A DNA stretch of 64,000 bases from positions 33,418-97,417 of the forward strand of contig NZ_JAODNI010000204.1 of the NCBI RefSeq assembly GCF_025465255.1, in the 5' to 3' direction. The position numbers were made by a program, and so were the translations under genes. This document shows, in pieces, positions 37,295-45,787 of the stretch (position 1 is its first letter; each line of letters begins with the position of its first letter). The stretch is from Pseudonocardia sp. Lineage in GTDB: Bacteria; Actinomycetota; Actinomycetes; Mycobacteriales; Pseudonocardiaceae. The notes beneath the pieces were generated by a model, which was not told the origin of the DNA, searched no databases, and worked only from the letters and a program-made list of their open reading frames with translations.

Positions 37295-37726
37295 ATGGCC
37301 AGGACCGCCGACGGACCCGAGCTGCTCCCCGAGACCGAGGAGCTCGCGACCGGTAAGAACTTCGCCGCCGTCTCGACCGTGTTCCCGAGCGGCCTGATCC
37401 AGACGCAGATGATCTGGGTGCACGCCGCGAACGGGAAGATCGTGCTGAACACCGAGACGCACCGCGCGAAGGCCCGCAACGTGCAGCGAGACCCGCGCAT
37501 CACCGTGCTGATCCGGGACGAGAACGACCCGTACCGCTACGCCGAGGTCCGGGGCCGGGTGACGGACACGACCACGGGGCCGGAGGCCCGGGCGCACGTC
37601 GACGAGCTGTCGCAGAAGTACACGGGCCGGCCGTACCCGCCGGAGAACATCAAGTCCGAGCGGATCATGCTCTGGATCACGCCGGTGCGGCAGACCTACA
37701 TCGACCAGGGCAAAGGCATCTCCTGA
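37295..37726 (+). CDS. PPOX-class flavin/F420-dependent protein
   Basis: A 143-residue split-barrel protein related to pyridoxamine-phosphate oxidases. Landmarks are KNFAAVSTVFPSGLIQTQMIWV, the RAKARNVQRDPRITVLI cofactor-phosphate region, YRYAEVRGRVTDT and YPPENIKSERIMLWITP. Actinobacterial members of this size often use coenzyme F420 rather than FMN; that assignment is inference. GAAGG precedes the ATG at 37295. A strong GC hairpin follows the stop. Confidence 0.88.
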   Translation: MARTADGPELLPETEELATGKNFAAVSTVFPSGLIQTQMIWVHAANGKIVLNTETHRAKARNVQRDPRITVLIRDENDPYRYAEVRGRVTDTTTGPEARAHVDELSQKYTGRPYPPENIKSERIMLWITPVRQTYIDQGKGIS

Positions 37727-37747
37727 CGCCCTTCCCGGCGAGAGGGT

Positions 37748-37784
37748 GGCCGGGGCCATGGCCCCCGAGACCACGGCCCCGGCC
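37748..37784 (+). terminator. GC-rich hairpin after the PPOX gene
   Basis: GGCCGGGGCC (37748-37757) and GGCCCCGGCC (37775-37784) are a 10-bp perfect inverted repeat, with GGGGCCATGGCCCC nested at its left. It lies 22 bases after the stop and is a likely factor-independent-style terminator without a U-tract. The 144 bases that follow, up to 37928, show no gene. Confidence 0.55.
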
Positions 37785-37928
37785 CGCAACCGCCCGTCCG
37801 CTCCCCAGCGACCGGCGGCAAGTTCAGGTTGCCCTCGCCCAGGTGCCTGGTCTACCCGGCACGGCGAGAGTGAACCCGTCCGTGGACCCCATTGTGTCAC
37901 AGCCCACAGCCGAACGTGGGGATGTGGA

Positions 37929-38140
37929 TCAGGGGTGCTCGGCGGTGCGCGCGAGCGCCGACTCCAGGTCCTCGAACGTCGCGAGCACCTGGTCCAGCCC
38001 GCTGACCTCCGTCGGCCGCGTGACCGCCCGGGTGCCGTCGACCACCAGGCGCAGCGGCTCGCGCCGGTGCGCAGCCCCGACGCGACGGCGCTCACCTGCA
38101 GCAGGCCGCCGCCGTCGATCTCGGGGTCCGGATCGGTCAC
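37929..38140 (-). pseudogene. STAS-domain anti-sigma factor antagonist remnant
   Basis: From a GTG at 38140 the frame starts TDPDPEIDGGGLLQVSAV, like a short leader plus the first strand of an anti-anti-sigma STAS domain. After about 25 codons the frame changes, and the rest reads PLRLVVDGTRAVTRPTEV and SGLDQVLATFEDLESAL, the well-known STAS C-terminal half. Only about 70 codons are present where a STAS antagonist needs 105-130. The segment with the phosphorylatable Ser (normally D-S/T-S-G-L) is deleted. The remnant is non-functional as far as can be seen. Confidence 0.7.
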
Positions 38141-38206
38141 CCCACGAACATGGCGAGCGGGGCGGTGGCGCGCACGCCGCGACCTCACCCTCGGGCGAGG
38201 TGGCGC

Positions 38207-39183
38207 TCAGGACTCCGTGCGCAGGCGCGCCAGGCGGCGGGTGGTGGGCCAGCGCACCTCGCTCGCCCAGCCGAACCTCTCGAAGAACCAGATCACCCTG
38301 GCCGAGATGTCGATCTGGCCGGGTAGGACGCCGTGCCGGGCGCAGGTGGGGTCCGCGTGGTGCAGGTTGTGCCAGGACTCCCCCATGGACAGCACCGCGA
38401 GCGGCCAGAAGTTGCGGGAGCGGTCCCGGGAGCGGAACTGCCGGCGGCCGACCATGTGGCAGATGGAGTTGATGGACCACGTCACGTGGTGGCACAGCCC
38501 CATCCGGACCAAGCCGCCCCAGAAGAACCCGGTCAGCACACCCCACCAGGACCAGCTGAGCAGTCCACCCAGGATCGCGGGGAGCGCGAGGCTGACCAGG
38601 ACCCACACGCCGAAGAGCCTGCTGACCCGGCTGACGGCGCGGTCCGCGATCAGGTCCGGGATGAAACGCTCCCAGTTCGTCTTCCGGCGCTCGAACAGCC
38701 AGCCGATGTGCGCCCAGACGAAGCCCTTGCCGACCGCCCAGGCCGACGTGCCGTAGCGCCACGGCGAGTGCGGTCGCCCTCCTTGTCCGAGAAGGCGTGG
38801 TGCCGGCGGTGGTCCGCGACCCAGGCCATCACCGAACCCTGGATCGCCAGCGATCCGCTGATCGCCAGCGCGACCCGCAGCCAGGGCTTGGCCTTGAACG
38901 ACCCGTGGGTGAAGTGCCGGTGGTACCCGACGGTCACGCCGAGGATGCCGACCACGTAGAACACCGCCGCAATGGCGATGTCCCACCAGCCGATCCCCCA
39001 GCCCCACACGAAGGGGACGGTGGCGAGCAGGGCGATCCCGGGTCCGACCACGAACAACCACACCAGCCCCTGCTGCCAGCGGCTACGGGTCGTACCCAGG
39101 ATCGGTTTCGGGCCTGTGGGCTGGTCGACCGGGCGGTCGTCGGCGGGACTGGCGGGGGCGGGGCCGGCGGCCTCGACGGACAA
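38207..39183 (-). pseudogene. Membrane fatty acid desaturase (stearoyl-CoA delta-9 type), frameshifted
   Basis: A DesA3-like acyl-CoA desaturase of about 325 residues when the frame is repaired. All three histidine boxes are present: YHRHFTH and DHRRHH in the first frame, and WHNLHH in the second, with four hydrophobic segments (VWLFVVGPGIALLATVPFVW, AIAAVFYVVGILGVTV and others). After HAFSDKEGD, near 38770, the frame breaks. Inserting one C (GACCGCAC to GACCCGCAC) joins it to PHSPWRYGTSAW and the remainder. The start appears to be TTG 39183 behind GAGGTG. Either a recent inactivating deletion or a sequencing indel; the protein is otherwise intact. Confidence 0.82.
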
Positions 39184-39433
39184 TGGTCACCTCGATGATC
39201 GTGTCTGCGGTCCGGCGGGGTCCGGAACCGGTCGGTACCGAGCGTAGGCGGTCCTCACCGCGCGCCACAGTCCCGCCGCTGCATACCCCGGAACGACGTG
39301 GTGAACACAGCATGCTCGCGACGTCCTTCCGAGCCCGGCCCGGACCACTGTCCGTGAACTCGGGTCACCCGGTCGTGCGACACGTCACCTGGCCACTTCG
39401 GAACGGAACGCGTCGCCGCCACGATGATCAGGT

Positions 39434-39715
39434 GTGCGCATGGTGGAGCCCCGGCCGGAGCCGGACCCGAGCGGATCGGCGAACGTGGTGCCGATCCGGC
39501 AGGGCGCGCGGGCGCGGGAGCAGGGGCGGACGGGCGAGGAGCAGGCGGTCCTGGCGGACGAGCGGTTGATCGAGGACGTGCGGGCGGGACTGGTCTCGCC
39601 GTCGGACCCGGACCCGATGGCCGCGTTCCTCGCCTTCTGGCGCAGGCTCGCCTGGGACCCGCGCGCCGTCGACGACGTCCCGCGGCTCCCCTGCCGGCGC
39701 CGCAGGACCGGCTGA
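39434..39715 (+). CDS. Small hypothetical protein
   Basis: A 93-residue open frame with good G/C third-position bias, from GTG 39434 (an in-frame ATG lies at 39440) to 39715. It is polar at the N-terminus (PRPEPDPSGSANVVPIRQG) and ends in a short amphipathic part (PDPMAAFLAFWRRLAWDP). It has no recognised domain and no membrane segment. It converges with the next minus-strand gene, nine bases away. The 250 bases upstream, shared with the desaturase promoter, show nothing else definite. Confidence 0.45.
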   Translation: MRMVEPRPEPDPSGSANVVPIRQGARAREQGRTGEEQAVLADERLIEDVRAGLVSPSDPDPMAAFLAFWRRLAWDPRAVDDVPRLPCRRRRTG

Positions 39716-39724
39716 CGACCCCGC

Positions 39725-40360
39725 TCAGTCCGCCGTCTCGGCCCCCGCGGGCAGCGGCGCACGGGACCGGCCCCGCAGGCCGAGCGCCCGCAGCTCCAGC
39801 TCCGCGAACCCGTCGAGGGCGTGCGGGTCGGCGGAACGCCACGCGGCGACCGGGTCCGGGACCACGGCCAGCAGCTCGCGTACCGGCCGGTTCGTGAGCG
39901 CGCGCAGCGCCAGCAGCTCCGGGCCGATCTCGCGCGCCGCCACCGCCGCGGCCGCCGCCCGCGCGAAGCGGATCCGCGCCGGCAGCCAGACCAGCACCAC
40001 CGGCAGTGCGCCCAGCACCGCGATCCCGGTCCCCGCCGTGACGGCGAGCGCCGCGATCGTGTCGATGTGCTCCTGTCCGGCCGCGGCCAGCGACGCCCCC
40101 GCCTCCGTGCCGGAGCCGAGGGAACGCGCGAGGTCGTCCCCGACGAACGGGATGCCGCCCGCGGTGCGCGCGGCGTCGTCGAAGGTCCTGGCCACGGTCT
40201 CGCCGGCGGTGACGAGCCTCCGCGCCGGGCTCTGCAGGGCGAGCAGCAGACCGTGGATCGTCACCCCGGCGACGATCCAGGCCACCACCCAGCCGAGCGC
40301 CACGACGTCCGCCAGCAGCTGCCGGGCCGCGCGGGCGGGTCGTTCCGCGTAGATCCGCAT
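39725..40360 (-). CDS. Conserved hypothetical membrane protein
   Basis: A 211-residue protein with an N-terminal transmembrane helix (LGWVVAWIVAGVTIHGLLLAL) and a second hydrophobic segment (TAGTGIAVLGALPVVLVWLPA). An extracytoplasmic-looking, Gly/Ala-rich part of about 70 residues separates them (FDDAARTAGGIPFVGDDLAR). The C-terminal cytoplasmic region is helical with LALRALTNRPVRELLAVVPDP and a DPHALDGFAELELRALGL motif. Similar proteins are widespread in actinomycetes without assigned function. It precedes nothing on its strand within an operon distance except the sulfatase-like gene 73 bases upstream. Confidence 0.75.
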   Translation of the reverse strand: MRIYAERPARAARQLLADVVALGWVVAWIVAGVTIHGLLLALQSPARRLVTAGETVARTFDDAARTAGGIPFVGDDLARSLGSGTEAGASLAAAGQEHIDTIAALAVTAGTGIAVLGALPVVLVWLPARIRFARAAAAAVAAREIGPELLALRALTNRPVRELLAVVPDPVAAWRSADPHALDGFAELELRALGLRGRSRAPLPAGAETAD

Positions 40361-40433
40361 CGCGCAGGTCTACCGCAGCGCCACCCGCTCGGCGCGGCGG
40401 CCGCGGTGCGCACCCGGGCCCGGGCCCGGAGGC

Positions 40434-42161
40434 CTACGACCCGAAGGCGCTCAGGAACCGGTCCCGGAAGGCGTCCATCCGCCAGACCGGCGCCTGCGGA
40501 CCGGGTTTCAGCCCGTCCTGCCAGCCCCACCCGGCGATCCGATCCAGGACGGCCGGGTCCTTGGCCACGATCGTGACCGGCACGTCCCGGCTCGCCCCGT
40601 CCCCGGTGATGATCGGGGCGGGCTGGTGGTCGCCGAGGAAGACGAGCACGAGGTTGTCCCTGCCGTACTTCTGGACCCACGAGACGAGGCTGTCCAGGGA
40701 GTACCCGATGGAGTCCCGGTAGCCGACCCGGACCCGGTCCGGGTCCTGCCACACGACGGGCGGTGCATCGGTCGCCCTGACCGCCGCGTCGTAACCGGTG
40801 CCGTCCCCCAGGTCGTCCCAGTTCCGGAGCTGGGGCACGGGCGTCCACGGCGAGTGGCTCGACGTGAGGACCACCTCCGCCATCAGCGGGTCGCGGCCCG
40901 GCCTGCCGTACTCGGTGCGCTGGAAGGTCGACAGGGCGAACTGGTCGGGCATCGGGGACCACGAGAAGTTCAGGCCGCGGTACCCCATGTCGTCGGCGCT
41001 GTAGAGCGTGTCGAGGCCGTAGAACCGCGCCTCCGGCCAGGCGCCCTTGGTGCCGGGCATGACGGCCACCGTGTTCCAGTGTGCCCGCTCGAAGGCCTTC
41101 GTGAGGGTCAGCCGGTCGCTCGAGACGAGGCTGCGGTCGCGCTGCTCGTTGTCGATCCACAGGCCGGACGAGAACGTGGCGTGGGCCAGCCAGCTGCCGC
41201 CACCGGCGATCGGCGAGGTGAGGAAGGCGCTCCGGGAGGCGAACCCGGCCGCCTCCAGCTCACGCGTCCCCGCATCGAGCACCGCTCCGACCTGAGGTGC
41301 GTAGCGCGGATCCTCCACGGCACTCCGCCCGTAGCTCTCGACGAAGGAGAAGATCACGTCCTTGCCGCGCAGCGCGGACAGCCGCTCGCCGTCCGGGACG
41401 TCGCGGAAGGCGTCGCCGGAGGCCTCCCGGGCGAACGTCTCCTTGTCCCGCACGCCGGCGGGGACCGCGCGGGCCTGCTGGTAGGCGAGCGAGGCCGCGC
41501 TCCGGGCGGCGACCGGCACGGGCGGGACGAGCTGTGCGCCGGACAGCGCGCAGCCGAGCCACACGACCGTCAGAACCGCGACGGCCCGGGCCGAGACGGC
41601 CCTCCGCCGGCCCAGGAGCGTGCCGAGGCGCACGACCGCCAGCGCCGTCAGGACGACCACGGCGAGGACGAGCAGCACGACGCCGACGACAGCGCCGATC
41701 GCGCCGGCCCGGCCGACCGAGTCCGTCAGGAACGACACGGCGTCGTCGAGGAGGACCCAGTCCAGCACCGGGTCGAACGGGCGGGACAGCACCTCGAGGA
41801 AGCCCATGTTGATGATCTTCAGGATGGTCAGCAGGCCCAGTGCGGTGCCGCCGACCGCCGCCACCACCCGGCGCGGCCGGGGCGGCAGGACGAGCAGGAG
41901 CGCGGCGCCGACGAGCCCCTCCACCGGGATGCGCAGCAGGGCGCCGGGAGTGAGCTGCGAGACCAGCTGCGGAGCGACGAGGGTGACGAACACCAGCAGC
42001 GCGGCCAGGACCGTGATCACCCACCAGAGGACCGGGTGCGCCCGCCTGCGGCGGGCCGGGCCCGGCTCCTCGCCGGCGGCCTCGTCCGGGCCGGCGGCGG
42101 GCCGGGGGAGTTCCTCCGGTTCCCGGGCGCGCGGGCCCGCGGAGCGGTCGGAGATCGACAC
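40434..42161 (-). CDS. Sulfatase-like membrane hydrolase (LTA synthase/alkaline phosphatase superfamily)
   Basis: A 575-residue protein. A Pro/Glu-rich cytoplasmic leader of about 45 residues is followed by five hydrophobic segments (WWVITVLAALLVFVTLV, GLVGAALLLVLPP, VVAAVGGTALGLLTILKI, AIGAVVGVVLLVLAVVVL, VLTVVWLGCALSG). The extracellular domain resembles phosphoglycerol-transferase/sulfatase folds: SFVESYGRSAVED carries the position of the catalytic Ser/Thr, GSWLAHATFSSGL follows, and VFLGDHQPAP is the C-terminal metal-binding motif. It likely hydrolyses or transfers a phospho- or sulfo-group on a cell-envelope polymer. GTG 42161 has AAAGGA upstream. It lies 26 bases after ribA and may be cotranscribed. 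Confidence 0.82.
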   Translation of the reverse strand: MSISDRSAGPRAREPEELPRPAAGPDEAAGEEPGPARRRRAHPVLWWVITVLAALLVFVTLVAPQLVSQLTPGALLRIPVEGLVGAALLLVLPPRPRRVVAAVGGTALGLLTILKIINMGFLEVLSRPFDPVLDWVLLDDAVSFLTDSVGRAGAIGAVVGVVLLVLAVVVLTALAVVRLGTLLGRRRAVSARAVAVLTVVWLGCALSGAQLVPPVPVAARSAASLAYQQARAVPAGVRDKETFAREASGDAFRDVPDGERLSALRGKDVIFSFVESYGRSAVEDPRYAPQVGAVLDAGTRELEAAGFASRSAFLTSPIAGGGSWLAHATFSSGLWIDNEQRDRSLVSSDRLTLTKAFERAHWNTVAVMPGTKGAWPEARFYGLDTLYSADDMGYRGLNFSWSPMPDQFALSTFQRTEYGRPGRDPLMAEVVLTSSHSPWTPVPQLRNWDDLGDGTGYDAAVRATDAPPVVWQDPDRVRVGYRDSIGYSLDSLVSWVQKYGRDNLVLVFLGDHQPAPIITGDGASRDVPVTIVAKDPAVLDRIAGWGWQDGLKPGPQAPVWRMDAFRDRFLSAFGS

Positions 42162-42187
42162 CGAGGGTTTCCTTTCGTGCGGGCCGG

Positions 42188-42814
<627 letters not shown>

Positions 42815-42864
42815 GTGCTGTCCCCTCTGGTTCTCGTGCGGGAGCCGTGAGAAGGTCCGCCGTG

Positions 42865-43557
42865 ATGGATCTGCTGCCGGCCGACACCACGCTCGACGAG
42901 CGGATGCGTTCCGCGTCGGTCGCGCTGCTCCCGATCGGCAGCCTCGAACAGCACGGACCGCATCTGCCGCTGACGACGGACACGGTCGTCGCGGCCACCC
43001 TGGCGGCCGAGATCGCCGCCGCGTACCCGGTCCGCCGGCTCCCACCGGTCACGATCTCGTGCTCCCACGAGCACGCGGCGTGGCCCGGCACGGTGAGCAT
43101 CTCGGCCACGACGCTCGCTGCCATCGTGCGCGACGTCGCCGCCTCGGTGCACCGCGCGGGGATCACCTCGCTGGTCCTCGTCAACGGCCACGGCGGCAAC
43201 TACGTGCTCGGCAACGTCGTGCAGGAGGCGAGCCTCGGGCCGCTGCGCATGGTGCTGTTCCCGGGCGAGCCGGACTGGGACGCGGCACGCGCCGCGGCCG
43301 GCCTGGTCACCTCGGGTCTCAGCGACATGCACGCGGGCGAGCTGGAGACCTCGATCCTGCTGCACGCGCACCCGCACCTCGTCACGGCGCCCCTGGACGA
43401 CCTCGACGTGTTGGCCGACGACCGCCGCCACCTGCTGAGCCGGGGCCTGCAGGCGTACACGGACACGGGCGTGGTGGGCCGGCCGTCCCTGGCGTCGGCC
43501 CGGAAGGGTCGTGACCTCCTCGCGAGCCTGGTGTCCTCGTTCGCCGACTACCTCTGA
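42865..43557 (+). CDS. Creatininase family protein (MftE/FapyA-like amidohydrolase)
   Basis: A 230-residue creatininase-fold metalloamidase. The family metal residues are in PIGSLEQHGPHLPLTTDT, SHEHAAWPGTVSIS, LVNGHGGNYVLGN and SDMHAGELETSIL. Related enzymes include the mycofactocin peptidase MftE and the formamide hydrolases that act after GTP cyclohydrolase-type ring opening. With ribA divergent next door, a role on a formamidopyrimidine from GTP is an attractive inference. No mycofactocin genes are present. ATG 42865 was preferred over GTG 42847 because of GAGAAGG at about nine bases. Confidence 0.85.
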   Translation: MDLLPADTTLDERMRSASVALLPIGSLEQHGPHLPLTTDTVVAATLAAEIAAAYPVRRLPPVTISCSHEHAAWPGTVSISATTLAAIVRDVAASVHRAGITSLVLVNGHGGNYVLGNVVQEASLGPLRMVLFPGEPDWDAARAAAGLVTSGLSDMHAGELETSILLHAHPHLVTAPLDDLDVLADDRRHLLSRGLQAYTDTGVVGRPSLASARKGRDLLASLVSSFADYL

Positions 43558-43574
43558 CCGGGTCGGAGGGCCGC

Positions 43575-44480
43575 TCACGACCGGCCACCGCGCGGGCACC
43601 CGGCCGGCAGGGCGAGCAGGTCCTCGTGCCCGACGACGACGCGCAGCTCACCGGCGGCCGCGGCGGCGAGCCTGCGCCGCAGATAGTCATCGCCCGCCGC
43701 CCGGAGCGCGGGACGCCGAACGCACGCCGCCTCGATCCACCCGCGCAGCCACTCCTCCGCCAGCTCGGCCTCGGCCGGGCCGAGCCGCCACGCGCTCGGC
43801 GCGATGGTCACCGTCGCGCCGCGACGGCGGAACGCCTCGGCGGCCACGCCGACGGCGTCGGGCCCGAGCAGCTGGCGGCCGTCCTCGGTGCGCCGCTGGT
43901 GGGCGTCGAAGGCGGCGGCGAACGCGCCGTCGAGGGGGTCGGCAGGGGTGATCGCCACGCTCCCGGCGACGGAGAGCGTCAGCAGCGCGGGGCACCCGGC
44001 CGTGGTGACGGCCTCGGCGACGTCCTCCACCTCCTGGGCGGTCAGCAGGTCCAGCAGCGCCGAGCAGGTCACCAGCGCGGTCCCGGCGAGCTGCCCGGCG
44101 TCGACGTCGGTGAGGTCGCCCGGGCAGGTCTCCGCGGTGACGCCGGCCGGCAGGCTCGCGGCGGCCCGGCGGAGCAGCACCGGGTCCCGGTCGTGCAGGA
44201 CCCAGTGCTGGGAGCTCGCGGGAGCGGGCAGCCGTCCGGCCAGCCAGCGCGCCACCGAGCCCGTGCCGCAGCCGAGGTCGCGCACGACCAACGGCTCCTC
44301 CGGCGGCCGGGTGCCCAGGAAAGTGGCGACGAGCTGCTCGACGAGCGCGGACGCCCTCGCCGCGGCGTCGGCGGGCTCGCGCAGCGCGAGCCAGTCCGGC
44401 GCGCACACCGGCGACCCGGCCGTGCTCAGCCGGGCGTTCCAGCTCGACGGCACGCGATCTTGCGTCGTGGTGCGGGACAA
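43575..44480 (-). CDS. Class I SAM-dependent methyltransferase
   Basis: A 301-residue methyltransferase with the SAM-binding glycine motif VVRDLGCGTGSVARWLAG (residues ~65-82). HDRDPVLL is the acidic strand-2 end, and LVTCSALLDLLTAQEVE is the post-motif II region. The C-terminal half (PADPLDGAFAAAFDAHQRR, TIAPSAWRLG, WLRGWIEAA) is characteristic of an uncharacterised actinobacterial group. It starts at TTG 44480 behind AGGGGG; GTG 11 codons later is the alternative. It converges with the creatininase gene and diverges from the CDP-alcohol transferase gene. Substrate unknown. Confidence 0.85.
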   Translation of the reverse strand: MSRTTTQDRVPSSWNARLSTAGSPVCAPDWLALREPADAAARASALVEQLVATFLGTRPPEEPLVVRDLGCGTGSVARWLAGRLPAPASSQHWVLHDRDPVLLRRAAASLPAGVTAETCPGDLTDVDAGQLAGTALVTCSALLDLLTAQEVEDVAEAVTTAGCPALLTLSVAGSVAITPADPLDGAFAAAFDAHQRRTEDGRQLLGPDAVGVAAEAFRRRGATVTIAPSAWRLGPAEAELAEEWLRGWIEAACVRRPALRAAGDDYLRRRLAAAAAGELRVVVGHEDLLALPAGCPRGGRS

Positions 44481-44612
44481 CGGACCCCCTGGTCTGCGAC
44501 GACGTTCCTCGAAAGACCCACACGTACCGCGAGCCCCGACGGTTCACCGGCGATTCCCGTGAACCACCGGGCCCGTCGCTGCGTGCTGGGAGATGTGGGA
44601 CATCCAGTCACG

Positions 44613-45650
44613 ATGCGCACGACCCTCCCGGCCGCCTTCGAGCAGGGCGCCGCCACAGGCCTGCAGCTCCTCCTCCTGGCCGGGCTCGCGGCCGTGTCCG
44701 GCCTCGGCCCGGTCGGTGTGCTGGCCGGGGTGGCCTACACCGCCGCCCTGCTCGGGCTGCTCGGTGCCGCCAAGCGCCGCGCGGGCAGACCGTCGCTCGG
44801 CCCGGCGGACGCGGTCACGCTGGTCAGGGCACTGCTCGTCGGCGGGGTGACGGCGCTGGTCGCCGACGGGCTGGTCACCGGGACGACCGCGACCCCGGAT
44901 CTCGCCGTGCTCGCCGCGGTGGCGCTGGCCCTCGACGCGGTCGACGGGCAGGTCGCCCGCCGGACCCGCACGGCGTCGGCGATGGGCGCCCGGTTCGACA
45001 TGGAGGTCGACGCGTTCCTCATCGTCGTGCTGAGCGCCCACGTCGCCGCCGCGGTGGGGGCGTGGGCCCTCGCCATCGGCGCGATGCGCTACGCCTTCGT
45101 CGCCGCCGGGTGGGCGCTGCCGTGGCTGCGCGGGCCCCTGCCCCCGAGCTACGCCGGGAAGACCGTCGCCGCGCTGCAGGGCGTCGTGCTCGTCGTCGTC
45201 GGCGCCTCGGTGCTCGGGAGGTCGGCCGCCGTCGTGCTGGTCGCGGGGGCGCTGGCTCTCCTGTGCTGGTCGTTCGGCCGCGACGTACTGCGGTTGCACA
45301 GGGGCCGGGCGCGAAAGGACCGGCTGCGAGAGGTCCGGGTGCCGCGGCCGCGGCAGGCCGCCCTCCCGGACCGCACGCCCGTCATGCTGCGCCTCGACCC
45401 GGTCCGCGACGGCCGCCGCGGGAACCGGACCCCGCCCTGCGACTCAGCCCGTCCGTACCGCCCCGGACGGCTCGGGCGGCGCAACCGGGCCGGCCACCCG
45501 TCGCCGCGCGCCCACCGGTACCTGTACGTCTGCAGTTGCCGCCCGCACGACCGCAGCGATGCGGGCGTCCGGGCGGATCACCTCCTCCTCGCCCGGCCTC
45601 GCGCCGAGCGCCTCCCCGAGGATCCTGTTCCGGTCGAGCGCGTCGACTGA
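44613..45650 (+). CDS. CDP-alcohol phosphatidyltransferase family protein
   Basis: An integral membrane enzyme of phospholipid-headgroup synthesis. The CDP-binding signature DG-x2-AR-x8-G-x3-D-x3-D is seen in LDAVDGQVARRTRTASAM followed by GARFDMEVDAFL. Six hydrophobic helices surround it, starting LQLLLLAGLAAVSGLG. The catalytic core is finished by residue ~235 (LLCWSFGRDVLRL). The reading frame then runs on for another ~105 basic, Pro/Arg-rich residues of lower coding quality to a stop at 45650, so the natural end may have been lost through a frameshift or a small ORF may overlap there. ATG 44613 was used as start. Confidence 0.8.
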   Translation: MRTTLPAAFEQGAATGLQLLLLAGLAAVSGLGPVGVLAGVAYTAALLGLLGAAKRRAGRPSLGPADAVTLVRALLVGGVTALVADGLVTGTTATPDLAVLAAVALALDAVDGQVARRTRTASAMGARFDMEVDAFLIVVLSAHVAAAVGAWALAIGAMRYAFVAAGWALPWLRGPLPPSYAGKTVAALQGVVLVVVGASVLGRSAAVVLVAGALALLCWSFGRDVLRLHRGRARKDRLREVRVPRPRQAALPDRTPVMLRLDPVRDGRRGNRTPPCDSARPYRPGRLGRRNRAGHPSPRAHRYLYVCSCRPHDRSDAGVRADHLLLARPRAERLPEDPVPVERVD

Positions 45651-45787
45651 CCCGGACGGCACGCAGGTGAGCGCCGACCAGGAAGCTCCTGGCGTAGGGC
45701 GCTGCACCGGGTCGGTGAGGAAGTGTCGCGAGATGCGCGGAGAACGGCTCGGCGCTCCTCTGCACCGCGGAGGATCCGGGCCGTGCC

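Noticed and set aside
43626..44612. Plus-strand extension of the CDP-alcohol transferase frame upstream of 44613
   Set aside because: It runs antisense through the methyltransferase gene. The enzyme fold starts at the ATG at 44613.
45444..45661. Possible small minus-strand gene (GTG start, about 71 residues)
   Set aside because: Codon bias is reasonable, but it fully overlaps the tail of the CDP-alcohol transferase frame and has no Shine-Dalgarno or homologue I recognise. It is kept only as a caution in the findings.
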